A stretch of DNA of 64,000 bases from Thunnus maccoyii (taxonomy: Eukaryota > Chordata > Actinopteri > Scombriformes > Scombridae): positions 20,394,001 through 20,458,000 of the forward strand of contig NC_056550.1 of assembly GCF_910596095.1 (NCBI RefSeq), read 5' to 3'. The translations under genes and the position numbers were made by a program. A model generated the notes under the pieces. It ran no database searches, was not told where the DNA came from, and saw only the letters and a program-made list of their open reading frames with translations. Shown here in pieces: positions 1 to 11,645 of the stretch (position 1 is its first letter; each line of letters begins with the position of its first letter).

Positions 1-1835
1 CCACAAAGCAGGTTACTCATCTGATGAAGTTTATGTTCTTTTTACTCGAAACATGCTCCAGTGCAGATGAAAGTATCAGGCTCACCATCTCTCTCTCTCT
101 CTCGTAAAGCAATTAATTCCACATGTGGTTCAGAGGAAGAAGTTGATCTGTTGAGTCACTAACCTTAAAGCATGACAGTCATCAAAATCAACACCAACAT
201 GCATATCTGGCACACGTTCTAGGAAGAGGAGATGGATTCTAAGGAGTTAGTCACTTTTTGCTGGAAGTGGGCTTTTGTGACTTGTATGAGGGAGTGGTCC
301 ACTTGTGACTCAGAATATTCAATATTCAACGTCTTTTGCCTAACGTCAATGCTTTGGAAAAACAGCAAAAGTACACACAATAAAGAGACCAACTGTTCTA
401 CCTTTTTTTTTTTTTTTTTTCTTTTGGACTAGTCACACTGGAAAAAAAATTCTAACTTAACATTTTATGTCATTCACAAGTTACATTTTATCTAAAGGCC
501 AGAATTGCATCATGCATATGATCCAATGTGTATGCTATATTTGTATGTCTGTGTTTCCCCTTTTGTCTCTCCAGTGGCTAAACATAGCACCATTAAACAG
601 AAACCATCATGGAAAAAAACTGACTCCTCAAAAATGAAGCTGAATTTGGCCTGAAATGGGCAATTAAAAAGCTTGAACTTTTAAACCATAAGTCCTACAG
701 TGACTAAGTTCACGTTGTTGTTTGTCTACATAACTGGTTAACGGACCATTACAGTTCATTATGATGGAATTTCTGATAACTTGTATTTTTTAAGAAGGTA
801 TTTCATTTTTTTTTTTTTCAGTGTTTATTTCATTTGCACAAATCTTGCCTCCAACAACTGCTGGGTTTAATAATGGATGTGACTCTTTGTGAAACTGAGC
901 ATATTTCACATCTAATTTCATCAGCCCTGCTACACAGGACATCCAGATGTAGATGGTTAACTTTTCCATGCATGTGTTATGAGGGTGATGACATCTGTGA
1001 TCTATACTGGTTGTTTAATTCTGAGACAGGGTTTTGCATTTCTGTAAATTCCATAAACACAACATGCCAAGGATGGAATATTTTATAATAAAAAATCTAC
1101 CTCAGACAACATGTGCAAGAAATGTGAGTATTCCACATAAACATTTCAGTCTTTAAATATCTGATCCAACTCATATTGGTCCAGTCAGCAGAAGGAAAAA
1201 AAAAAAACTGGAAAAGTGACTTTTCCTCTTCTTTTTAGCCTTGTTTGAACTGTGCAGCCCACAGTGTTTATAGTGTAAACACACTGCATCTGTTTTTAAC
1301 AGGCACCATAGTCTGAAGCAACCTCAAGAGCTTCTGATATCTAACAAACGAACAGGGAAACCCATATGAAAGTGTGCAGTCCTTAAAAGGCTCCTGACTT
1401 CACATATTTACATTCAGTACTTAATTACCCAGAATAACCTGTGACGTTACTGGCAGCAGTGCAGTTAAAATAAGAGAAATCCTGTGACTGCTGGGCTACT
1501 ACACCGCATACTTTCCTCAGGAATGGAATGCTGCTGCTCCCAAGTCAGACGAAGGGAGGAGGTCGCTGCTTTTTCTCAGTTAATGCACATTTTTGAATAC
1601 CTTGTAGTTCAGACCTGATCATAGAGCCTGCTTATGGGAGGGAGGGGAGGGGGGTCATTAGCCAGAGAGAGAGAGGTGATTCATTTTGCAACTGAAGCTT
1701 TTATTGAGTATTTCCTTCTCGGCTAATATTGGCAACATCTACTGACTTTGTACAGATTCGTTTTGTAAAGTAAGCAAAAGCAGTCGCCAGCAGTATCTAT
1801 TTTCTATTTATGGCTCCCCCCGCCCGGCCCCCCTT
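1..1835. other. Upstream flank of mafk, no gene seen
   Basis: No open reading frame here looks like a real exon, and no RNA gene was recognised. The stretch holds a short CT run near 90-104, a T18 run at 403-420 and further short A/T runs near 815 and 1197. It becomes GC-richer only from about 1800, where the mafk promoter starts. In human the gene on this side is INTS1; no exon of it is visible. Confidence 0.5.
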
Positions 1836-1910
1836 CCCAGACTGACGTCAGCAGAAAGTTATTTTCATGAATGGAGGGGGCGGTCACGAGGAATTGGTGA
1901 CGTGAGTGCT
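1815..1910 (+). promoter_or_regulatory. mafk: Putative mafk promoter with CRE/MARE and GC box
   Basis: A C-rich run (1815-1838) is followed by TGACGTCA at 1843-1850, a GC box GGGGGCGG at 1876-1883, and a second CRE-like TGACGTGA at 1898-1905. The first site extends to GACTGACGTCAGCA (1840-1853), which matches the CRE-type Maf recognition element TGCTGACGTCAGCA at 12 of 14 positions. The cluster lies just upstream of an exon-like segment ending in a good splice donor. I see no clear TATA box, so a CpG-type promoter is likely. The assignment to mafk is inferred from orientation and position. Confidence 0.55.
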
Positions 1911-2093
1911 TGCGGAAGCAGAGCGTGGAATGTTGGTACATTGTTGTTGTTTTGTAGTTAATTTAGTACGAGGATACACCGCTGCCCGTCTGCTAGACGC
2001 TTTCTACCAACTGTGTCAAGTTACTTCGTCGCCTGTATCGGAAACCTACTCCGCCAGTTTTTACGCATTCCGGTTCCACAGACATCCACAGAG
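1906..2093 (+). other. mafk: Probable non-coding first exon of mafk
   Basis: This GC-richer, CpG-containing segment follows the putative promoter and ends at CAGAG|GTGAGG, with the donor GT at 2094-2095. No MafK-like sequence is encoded, which fits small Maf genes, whose first exons are usually untranslated. It would splice over about 6.4 kb to the exon holding the start codon. The 5' boundary is a guess. A 63-codon frame starting at 1906 covers the segment but resembles nothing I know. Confidence 0.5.
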
Positions 2094-5000
2094 GTGAGGT
2101 TGTTGTTTTTTTTTTTTTCTTTTTTTTTGGGAAGATGTTTTGACATTCCTTTCTAAATTGCTCAAGTTCTCACGGTGACATATCGGCGCATGCAGACAGG
2201 CTTATGTTGATCACACTCGTCCTTCACGTAGGATAACTTTTGATGTTTTGGTTATGGAAGCTGATGTTGACTGCTTTTTAGATTGTTTCAGTCGTGCGGA
2301 CACGTGTTGTGTTGGAGTAACTTAACACAATACCCTCCCAAAAAGTGGCTCAGAGCTTGATATATTCGCTTATAGCCTAGGAAGTGGGGAGAAACTGGTA
2401 AAAAATTGTTTTTAAAAAATTGTTATTTTGTTTCTACTTTCTACTTTCTGTTTTGCCGGATTGCAGCCATTTGAATCAGCCTGGTAATTTTAAAAATGTA
2501 TTGAAATTGGTTAATTGTAAGCAACTCCTTTAAAATGATAATAGTTTTGGCAGTCTTTGATGAGCACAGAAAACGTGAAAATGTAGGCATATTTAGAACA
2601 TTTAATGAGAAGATAAAAATAAAAATTACGCATTTTTTGCCGAATGTTGTTATTACTATGCGCCACAAAACCACATATATTATAAGACATAGTGGTTTTA
2701 GTTTGTCTGGGTTTGTTTATAGACTACTCTTGTCACTGGAGTGAGCTTTCGGGGAAAATGGAAGTGAAATAGACTGACCTGCCTGTTGAAACTCATATCA
2801 AATATTTTTACATCCCCTTTCATTCTTGGGCTTGTCAATATAGGCTTTAATATATGCTACAACAACACAAAATATCAGCCTACTTTTGACATTGGGGGGG
2901 GGGGGGGGGGGAACACGTGGTCTGCATTTTAGACATGTGGGACAAAGGGCACGATGTGAAGTTAGACCACCAGCGCTGGCCGGCCTACACAGGAGAAACA
3001 AGCAGTCACTAAAGAGCAGGAGGAGCGCATATTTCCACAAACAATAAATCACTCCTGAAGAAGAAAAACCTTTATCTTATCTCTCTATTTAGCTATCATG
3101 AACATTTATCATTTCACGACTTGGTTAAAGATAACTGTGTCTTGAAAGCACAATAGAATAAGTAAAAAAAAAAAAGAAAAGCTTTTTTATAAATAGTTAT
3201 CTAATAATAACACATTTTTACCAGAAAAATCCAACCCATCGACTTTTTGTTTGCAACTACATCACTGGATATTATGTATCAGCCCTTTGTCTTTTATTGA
3301 ATAACTTGGACTTGTGACCTTTTTAAGGCCATTGGTATGAATATATGGAAAATATTTGTCTTTGAGTAATTCGTTCCATTAAGATGGTCACAGATTTGTG
3401 TCTGGGAGGCTTTTTTGAATCACTGTCGTTTTCTGGTGGGTGCACAGTGTCTGCTACTTAGAGAGGGAGTGGGAGTGGGTGCACTCCTCTGTCATGAGGT
3501 TAACATGTGGTTCAATCAACAAAGTGATGAAGTCCTCTTTGGATGCAGAAGTAAACGGGTGGCTGACTCATTTCACCAGCAGCAATAGTCTGACAGTGAC
3601 AAAGCAGTCCAGGAGAAATTCCCCCGATGACACAGGATATAGTTTAACTGTCACCAGTTATATACTATTTCTCATTTTGTTGGTCAGCGGTGATGGATGA
3701 AAAGAGGCATAAATGCAAAACGATTTTGTGGTGGAGTATTGTGAAAGTGAAATAGTTGTGGTTAGTGATGCGATGACTCACAGGGAACACGTTGGCTATG
3801 ATGTGTTTTGCTCTTCTTACTGGAAAAAAGATGTCGACTTTTGCTTATTGACTCTGGAAGCAAGGGATTTTATACACAGCTGAACATGCCAAACTGAGTG
3901 TATACAGGCAATAACAGATGAATGTGTGAACAGGCCTGTGGTGCATCCATCCAAAGTGACTCCCTGACAGTTATATAGAGTCTGACTGCCCACTCTGCCA
4001 CCCACAATGATTTGCATCCTGCTTTTCTGTCAGAATGACTGGATCTCAGTCCTGCTGCTCTCGCCTCAATATGGTCAGAGGTGTGGCAAGTGTAGAGTTT
4101 ACTCATTTATTTATTTTGTGGGACTGTGTTATTGGGATTTCCTTGTTGGGGCTGACTTGCTGATTCAAAGATCTTTTTCCTTGGCAACTTCCTGATTCCA
4201 CTGTGACTCAAATTACATGTTGGCAGCAATACAAACAAACACGTTATGGGTCTGCAACATTCAAAATGCATGCTTTGCTGTCACATCTCGGCTGTTCTTG
4301 TGCCAGTGCCTCAGCTAGTTGTTTTGAAAGAGAAGCATGCAATCTGGATCAAACAAGAACTGGGTGATTGTGAACATTATTCTAAACAGAGGAGCCTTGC
4401 TTTGTTTTGGTATGTCTCATTTGGAGATGAGAGATGTCATGTAATATATGCTCTTTTTCTTGGAAGCAGAATATCAATATTTCTCCTATTATCCACATAT
4501 TATTGGTATTAAAAGGGAGGACAGGCAGGTCCTTATTTTTTTGCATTCTTGTCATTTCTTTGAATCCCAGCGTCCCTAATCTTTGCTCAGATATTCGGCG
4601 AGTTCTCCTCCCTTTCCGCGGAAAAGTTCCGGTGGTCATGCCAACCATTTCCAAGGTTCTCTGTACTTTTCCTTCCTCTCCGCGAAACAACGGGATTTTC
4701 CAGGAAACGTCAGATCGGGAGGGTGTGATTCCCTGCCGCTGGTCGTCGCTTTTACCAGTAAACAGCATGACTCACTGCTCAGCTATGCTCTCCATTTCCT
4801 TCACATAATATCCCACCAAATGTGCTGCGCTGGAGAAAGAGCAGAGTGCAGTGCGCCCCATGCAGTCTGTAGAAAAACCTCTCCACCTCCCTGAGAAAAA
4901 TGCAAGAAAAGCAAGAGCTTTCACAGAGAAGCGTATCTGGCTGTCAAGGGCAGCGACAAGTCTACCTTCTGCTTAACCTTTACCTAAAGTGAAACAAATA

Positions 5001-8000
5001 GAAAAGAAAAACAGAGAGTCCAGACAAGCCAACTCTGCATTTATCACAAGAGCATGAGCGCATAAGTCTTTGATATGCTGTTTATTTTAGGAGAAGGCTG
5101 GGCCCCTCAGTTACCTGCTGTAACTGGAGCATTGCCTTGAACTTGACCAGATGCCTGACATTAAAAACATAAAGATGTGGCATCAGTGAACAAATGGTAC
5201 AAAAGTTTTGTACAAATGGCACAAAACTGACTTTGTCGACTTGTGCCATGTAGAATTCAGTCTTCTCTTGGTTCTGTGTTTTTCAAGACTTATGAAAAAA
5301 TACCTTGAAATGATCAAAAATAGCCCTGAAAGAGTCAGTTCATCAAAGCAATGTGTACACCCACTGTAGCAGGTTAACCAGAAAACATTCTGCTTTCCAC
5401 AAATGGGACACCAGCTTAATAACAACCATGAAATGTGTGTAAAGTGTTTGTAATTGACAGTTAGTTAGTCACAGAGTTACTCTCATTTCATTCCTCGTGT
5501 TTCTTATCTGCATCTTTGTGACAGTTTATTAGTCAAGCTTTGTTATAAATGAGTTATTGCATTGTTGCTGAGTAAGTAGTACATGTTTGAGCAATGAAAC
5601 ATTATCTGCTGTATGAGAATAGTAATAAAGTAAAATGAAAGATTTTGTTGACAATGTCTCTTACAAAGAAAAGTGTTTGGACTCCCGACTTCCACACGTG
5701 TGCACACAGGCTGTGTTTGATTTGTTTGGGCAAGTGAAAGACGTGAGACACTTCTGAATTCCAGACATTTTGTGAATTTTGTTGCCGCTGTTTTACAAGT
5801 GGGATCATATGAACTCCACCCCCATAGCTGAGTGCATCGCAGGACATATTCAGACTGCATGTTCCCTCTCCAGTGAAGATTTGCATGTGTGCATGTGAGG
5901 GTTTGCACATGTGTGTTCACTCAGGAATGTGGTTTTGTTCTCTACCCGCCATCTGTGGCTTTTCTTTGAGGTATTTTCCCAGACTCCCTTACTTAGTGTT
6001 GTGAAAAACCTAATAGGAGCTGGTTCTTAACTACACTGAGAGGCCATAATTTGTTGTGAAATATGCCTGTCACGTCTGTGTGGCAAAATAACAAAGGGTG
6101 GATTCGGCATAATGTAATAAAATTGCTGTTTTTCCTCTTAAGAAACTTGGGCATCTTGATTGGGAAAACCTTGTCCCTCTGCTGGTTGCAAAAACATAAG
6201 CACATGCCTAAAGAATTTCAAGGAAACAATCTGGACTCTTGGTTCAAGCTGGAGGCCTCTTGTATAAAGAGAGGGAGGCCCCACACCACTTTTCCATGAT
6301 CTTTGCAAGGAATATACCAAGGGACCCCCGCTGACGCAATACCACTCAAATTAGGCGTTTTAGGCCAACTTGCTGTCGAGGAATGTTACATATTAGCTCT
6401 TCATCTTTATTTGATGCCTCTGAAATCACAGTTATGCAATTCTTTACTCCCCGTATTGCAAAATGAATGAAGGACATCAGAGACCGTAAACAGGAGTTTG
6501 TGTGGTACTGGGTTTAGCTGTTTGGTGTATTTGTCGTCTGTTTCTTCATTTTTTTTTTTTTTTTTTTTCCAAGTGAGGATTCTTTGAGGTTCATCTGTTT
6601 TTGACAAAAACACCAAAATGCATTCTGTAGACTGTGATGTTGAATTTAATCCATTATAAGAACAATGACCATGTTTGGTTTCCATTAAAGACAAAAGGGA
6701 GCACAATTATTTTCACTCAGCATCAGCAAATCAACAATTGCCTGTATTAGTAATATTTATGCCCGTAGAATGCGAAAAAAAGATAAACATCTCGAAAAGA
6801 ACAACCACACCCAGATTATTTTCCTCTCTGAAAGCTGCAGCTAACAGAACTGCAAAGAATATTTGCCCTCTTACTGAGGTATCACTTATCGCAAGCTCAC
6901 TTAAATTGTTTAGTTGGCAGAAATTTGTGTCAGCACTGTGGGCTAAATATATCCACCAGAGTTAAATAAGGGCATAGAGCAGCTCAGGAAAGCCCAGTGT
7001 AAGAGGATCCAACCAGCGAGACACAGCCCTAAATCGATAGAGTACATTGTCTCATAGCAAAAATACACCAGTGACTATAAAGGAAACTATTTCTCTGTGA
7101 CACTCTATCTTCAGGAATGTTCCACATGCGTATCTGCTGCCCTGTAAAGTTCAGCATAACTGTAAATGTTATGCTGATGTGATGGTCTGTTTTAATGTCT
7201 GTGATTAGGAGGCAGAGTGGTGTGGACTGACTGAAAGAAAAAAAAATCATGAGACTGCATGAAGGGGAAGCAACAGGATAAAGAGGAAGATCATTACCAA
7301 ATTGAGGAATTTTGTACATGAGTTGCATTTAAGTTACCGGCACAAGTTAGCTGGGGTATGTGCCTCTTATTTGTACTATGTATAGGCTCTGTTGCGGTTA
7401 TGAATGAGCCTTGTTTACCCTTTTGGTGACCATGTGACTCACACTCCCACGCCCATTTGCAGGGCGTTTCCATGGCAGCAGTCGAGCATGGAACAGTGCA
7501 CTAGTCAGCCTGGTCTGCAGGTCCTGAAATGGAGCCTTGGGGGATGTGTGCCTCTCACAGGATCACAGCTCAGCGCTCTTCGCTTTTTTTGGCCATGGCA
7601 GCAGTCTGGAAAGCATGTGCTTCACTGTAATGAGCGTAGGGAGGCTTTTTCTAAAAACTGCCCTGGCAAAAATCGCCTAGGCAGAGAGCTCAAATGCAAA
7701 GTTCTAAGAAGAGAGGGAGAGAGGTTGCCTGTTTCTAATCTCGCCTGGTCTAGTGAACTACATTGCCAGGGCCCTCCTCCTGTTCACGAGTAAACATATA
7801 GGTGCTCCCCAATGCTGGTGTTTAATGGGGTCATGCTGCCCTCTGCTGGCATCTGTGGCACTAACACAAATATTGACACATGACGTCACTGTGGAATGTT
7901 GTTGTGACGTCTGTACAGTGAATTTATAGGGGTGAGTGCCAATATAGATGTCATTTTAGCTCCCATAGCACACCCAGTGCCTACACTACACAGTAATATG
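2094..8000 (+). other. mafk: mafk intron 1 (most of it)
   Basis: No coding exon is recognised. Contents seen: a T-rich run just after the donor (2105-2128), a G18 run at 2894-2911, a CpG-containing patch with NF-kB-like and AP-1-like sites at about 4580-4780, and a T20 run at 6549-6568. Several weak frames exist on both strands but lack family resemblance or splice logic. The intron continues to about 8499 through the repeat at 8001-8450. Confidence 0.45.
4583..4780. promoter_or_regulatory. CpG-containing intronic patch, possible enhancer or alternative promoter
   Basis: Unlike the AT-rich intron around it, this patch holds several CpGs. It also has a perfect 12-bp palindrome TTTCCGCGGAAA (4613-4624), an NF-kB-like GGGATTTTCC (4692-4701), and an AP-1 core TGACTCA (4768-4774). 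Its position in intron 1 of a gene known in mammals to use alternative first exons makes a second promoter or enhancer plausible. Nothing in the sequence proves it. Confidence 0.25.
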
Positions 8001-8450
8001 CAGAGGTGGAAGAGGTATTCACATCTGTTACTTAGGTAAAGGCATCAATACAAGAATTTAAAAATACTGCATTGTAAGTAAAAGTCCTGTATTCTTGAGT
8101 ACAGAAGTGTTGTTAGCGAAATATACTGGAAGTATCAGAAGTAATAATACTCATTATGCAGCAGAAAGGCTCCTCTATGTGTGTGTGTTTGTGTGTGTGT
8201 GTGTGTGATTTATTATTACAAATTACATTACTGGATTATTACTAACTTGTGCATTTACATGTAAGTAGCATTTGAATGTCATAGCTGGTTGAAAGGGAGT
8301 TAATTTGAAACAATGCATAGTATTTTATAAAAATGATCATATGTTTTGTGTGTAAAATTTAGAAAAATCAATCTTTAATGTAGTGGGGTAGAAGTATAAA
8401 GTAGTATTAAATGGAAATACTCAAGTAAAGTTCAGTACTTGAGCAAATGT
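8001..8450. mobile_element. Degenerate hAT-like non-autonomous element
   Basis: It begins with CAGAGGTGG, the terminus type of many fish hAT elements. The left part is made of degenerate blocks around GTAAAAGTCCTG, AGTATCAGAAGTA and TACTCATTATGCAG, a pattern I recognise from abundant teleost repeats. The right part (about 8380-8450) has inverted counterparts such as AAATACTCAAGTAAAG and CAGTACTTGAGCAAATG. A (TG)n tract interrupts it near 8178-8208. There is no transposase. The right terminus is eroded, so the end is approximate. It ends about 50 bp before the likely mafk exon 2 acceptor. Confidence 0.6.
8178..8208. repeat. (TG)n microsatellite
   Basis: An imperfect TG dinucleotide run interrupted by one TTTG, inside the hAT-like element upstream of mafk exon 2. 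Confidence 0.8.
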
Positions 8451-8499
8451 GTACACTAAAATGCCTTGTTTCACTTTTTTTTTTCTTTTCACTTCTCAG

Positions 8500-8578
8500 T
8501 GTGTCTTCTGCGAGATTCTGGCCGGTTGTCTGCATGCAGGGAATGACGACTAATTTCAAGACGAGCAAAGCTTTAAAG
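8500..8578 (+). CDS. mafk: mafk exon 2, 5' end of the coding region
   Basis: A strong pyrimidine tract (about 8470-8497) precedes CAG at 8497-8499, the best acceptor. A second AG at 8538-8539 is weaker because its tract is poor. The coding part is 8543-8578 (residues 1-12) and the donor is AAG|GTAAGC at 8579. Confidence 0.8.
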
Positions 8579-9104
8579 GTAAGCGTGAGATGCATGGACT
8601 CAACATCCAGATGTTGGTGCTGCTGGTGCTGTTCTTCATCCATTGCTCATGTCTCATGTCCCGCAGGTCAAGAAGGAGGCGGGCGAGAATGCCCCGGCGC
8701 TCAGCGATGATGAGCTGGTGGCAATGTCTGTGCGGGAGCTCAACCAGCACCTGCGTGGGCTGACCAAGGAGGACGTCGTGCGGTTGAAGCAACGGCGACG
8801 GACCCTGAAAAACCGGGGCTACGCCGCCAGCTGCCGCATCAAACGCGTCACCCAGAAGGAGGAGCTGGAGAGACAAAAGACAGAGCTGCAGCAGGAGGTG
8901 GACAAGCTGGCCCGCGAGAATGCCAGCATGAGGTTGGAATTGGATGCCCTCCGAGCCAAGTATGAGGCCCTGCAGTGTTTTGCCCGGACTGTGACCCGCG
9001 GGCCCCTCTCGCCGGGAAAGGTGGCCACCACCAGCGTCATCACCATTGTCAAGTCCGCCAACCACAACAACTCCAGCCCAACCCCGTTTTCAGCTCCCTC
9101 CTAG
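8543..9104 (+). CDS. mafk: Small Maf bZIP transcription factor MafK
   Basis: The two coding exons are 8543-8578 and 8667-9104, giving 157 aa (human MAFK 156). Small Mafs are nuclear bZIP proteins without a transactivation domain. They pair with NRF1/2/3, NF-E2 p45 or BACH to bind MARE/ARE sites, and repress as homodimers. Visible features: SUMO-type motif V-K-K-E at residues 13-16; Maf extended homology region about 24-50; basic region about 51-73 with the Maf signature NRGYAASC at 61-68; and leucine-zipper heptads L79, L86, L93, M100, L107 and L114. The tail [15 protein letters not shown] segment (132-142) is typical of MafK. The splice AAG|gtaagc...cccgcag|GTC falls exactly before V13. MTTN is taken as the start by homology, but an in-frame ATG at 8534 would add three residues (MQG) if the exon begins at 8500. 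The next gene, tmem184a, is convergent. MafG and MafF are less likely because of the C-terminal tail and the synteny. Confidence 0.97.
8667..9104 (+). CDS. mafk: mafk exon 3, main coding exon
   Basis: The acceptor CCCGCAG ends at 8666. The exon encodes residues 13-157, that is the whole DNA-binding and dimerisation region, and stops with TAG at 9102-9104. It is the most GC-rich stretch of the left half of the window. Long frames on the opposite strand over the same bases are shadows of it. Confidence 0.95.
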   Translation, partial: VKKEAGENAPALSDDELVAMSVRELNQHLRGLTKEDVVRLKQRRRTLKNRGYAASCRIKRVTQKEELERQKTELQQEVDKLARENASMRLELDALRAKYEALQCFARTVTRGPLSPGKVATTSVITIVKSANHNNSSPTPFSAPS

Positions 9105-11599
9105 TGTTGACAGGACTGGGCTCTCCTTCTCCTGCCTGGTCCTTCCCGGTTCTGACCCAGCCTGAACCCACTCATCCTGTACTGAGAGGAAGCTCAGTAG
9201 TTAGACTGGGGGATGGAATGGGGTGGCAAGCTCTATGTGATGTTATGCTGCATTCACAACTCTGTCTCCCTCCTTCTGTCTCTATCACACAATCTACATT
9301 GTCTGTGCACTGTGCAAACCTGGCTCCCCGACCCCCAGCACCGGCAGGGTATTGGGCCTCTGTGACCTCCATGACTGATTAGCAGAGATTTGCTTTTACT
9401 CCAGTGTGGAAAAAAGTATTTGACATGCCTCACTGTGGCAGCACTGGCCTGGGACAGCTCTTATGCTTAACGCTATTAAGCATAAAACACGAGAGATTTA
9501 AGTAGTACGTATGTGACAGTAAAGCTATCTGTAAAGCCGATGCCAAATCCCATTTTCTTTCTGTAAAAGTACATATTTACAAGTGTCTCAATGTAAATTG
9601 AGCCTTTGAAACTGTTGCCTTAAAAGGATCTATGAGTGATCCATCAAAATGATTTTCTAATCCTCAGATGCGGTTTAACACATTGAGGTGTTATCTTTCC
9701 AGTTTTGAGGTCAGGTGGACACCTCTTCACAGCCACAGTCACCAGTGGTCCCTAACCAGATGCCTTTAAGTGCCAGCCAAACACAACACCAGATGTTTTC
9801 ACTGATAAGTTTCTTTTTTGGAAGGTCTGAACAGTAAAAATCACCTGGTGTGGTGTTTGGTTGGAGTGAAAACCTGCATACATGTAGCTCTCTTTGGCCG
9901 TTTGTGATGCAGTGTACTATGCAGTTGATAACTGACCCATTTTTCGCTAAAAGGCTCCACTAGTGACATGCTATTGTTTATATTTCAGTCTTGGTTATGG
10001 AAAGATTTACTTGGTGTGTCAAAATGTCAAATAGAGTATTTGCCAGTGAACAGCAGTCAGTACACTCAGTAATGACTTCTATACATACAATGATTGTGGC
10101 CTAATTTGGTAGTTTTGAAGTAACATTTTCAATTTGTGTTTGAAAACTTTAAAGCCTCCATTAGACCTGAAGTCTTTGCTGGAATATATTGACTCCCCTT
10201 CTAAAATACTATTAAGGAGGATAGTTTGTGCCTTTTTCTCTTCTATTGGCAACTGCACAAATATAAATCTACCTAGTCTTTGTGTCAGGTGGATCAGTTT
10301 TTTTTTAAAAAAAAGGCATTTCCACGGCATCTTAACGTTTTATGTCATGATAGCTTATCCATTGAAAGCTTGACTTGTGTAAGTATTTGGGCAGAAAAGC
10401 TGTTCAGTTTGTCAGGTGGTGCTGAAAAGCGTTTGTCTAAAAAAAACTTATTTCAGTCCCTTTTTTGTAGTTATCCATGTTGTTGATGACATAGGAAGCA
10501 GTTGGGAATATGTTGCTATCTTTGTAGTCCCTTTTGACTCAACAAATTATTCAAATTTCTATTTCAGAAATTTCAAAATACAAAACTATACTTAGACTTG
10601 AATTGGTACACTACAATTTGAGCTCGGAAGGTTTTGAGCCAGATTCGTTTGGCTTCAGTTGTAATATTGCCCAGTGTCTCTCATTATATAGCACTTATGG
10701 GGAAACTGTAAATTTACAGTATAAAAGAAAAAAGATACAGTAAGAATTCACAGGGCTAACAGAAGCTATTGTTGCATTTCTGAAGTTACTTGGGCTTAAT
10801 TGCACGATGATTGAGTGTGGTGTGACCACTTACTGCAAGGTCAAGCTTAATGTAACTAAGTATGGCACACTTTCTGATATGTATACCGCAGCACTTATTG
10901 GGTTATGTTTTGCCTCTTTCTTTTATATATGCCACTCTTTGGTAGGTAATCCATATTGGATATAGTGAAAATGAGAGAGGTCCTTACAAGTGAAATGCAA
11001 TTCAGCTTACTTCCTGTATATTACAGACTCGGTTTTCACTTTTATCATGAGAGAAGAAATGTTAAAGCTCCCACTGCCTCCTCCGTTGTCACTTTACATT
11101 GAGAACTCCGTCCAAATAGAAATCATTCCTACTGCTGGGTCACGAGAAGTGCTGCTGCCGGTGTTGGTAACTCTGAAACAGTAGCTATTTACCTTGCTTT
11201 TGACACACTCTTCTGCAAGAGAACTCCTGACGCCCATCTCTAGAAACAGTGGTGTCATGACAACTAAATGCAGTAAACACCTTGCTCCTGTTGTTGCGTT
11301 TTGAGATATTTAAATATGTTCATTCACTTGAAATCAAGCCGTTCTTACCGAGGATCCATTCCTAATTTGGAGTGAAGTCAATAGAGATTGTTCATGTCAG
11401 GATTTTCTCTTGGCTAAGAGGACATGACTGTTCTTCCCCTGTTCCATAGCTGCAAAGAACAGTATGGGGAACTTTGCTGCTGTACAACCTGCTGTGATTT
11501 TTAAGCAGGGGCATTGCTGTGTTCTTACTCTAATTTTGTATTTTCACTTGGTTTCTATGTTGATACATCCTATGTTCCCTTTCTGATACTTAGTTTTAT

Positions 11600-11645
11600 A
11601 TGCATATACAGTATATAAATATATATATATAAATATATATATTAC
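11600..11645. repeat. AT-rich simple repeat
   Basis: An imperfect (TA)n / ATATAA run within the probable mafk 3'UTR. Confidence 0.7.

Noticed and set aside
1906..2097. 63-codon plus-strand frame at the mafk first exon
   Set aside because: No conserved residues seen; it crosses the splice donor at 2094 and is better read as 5'UTR.
4382..4768. 128-codon minus-strand frame and overlapping plus-strand frames near 4.4-4.9 kb
   Set aside because: No recognisable domain; long frames here are explained by the locally higher GC. Kept only as a possible regulatory patch.
8556..9065. 169-codon frame on the minus strand over mafk
   Set aside because: Shadow of the GC-rich mafk exons; low-complexity leucine/glycine-rich, no family resemblance and no splice logic.
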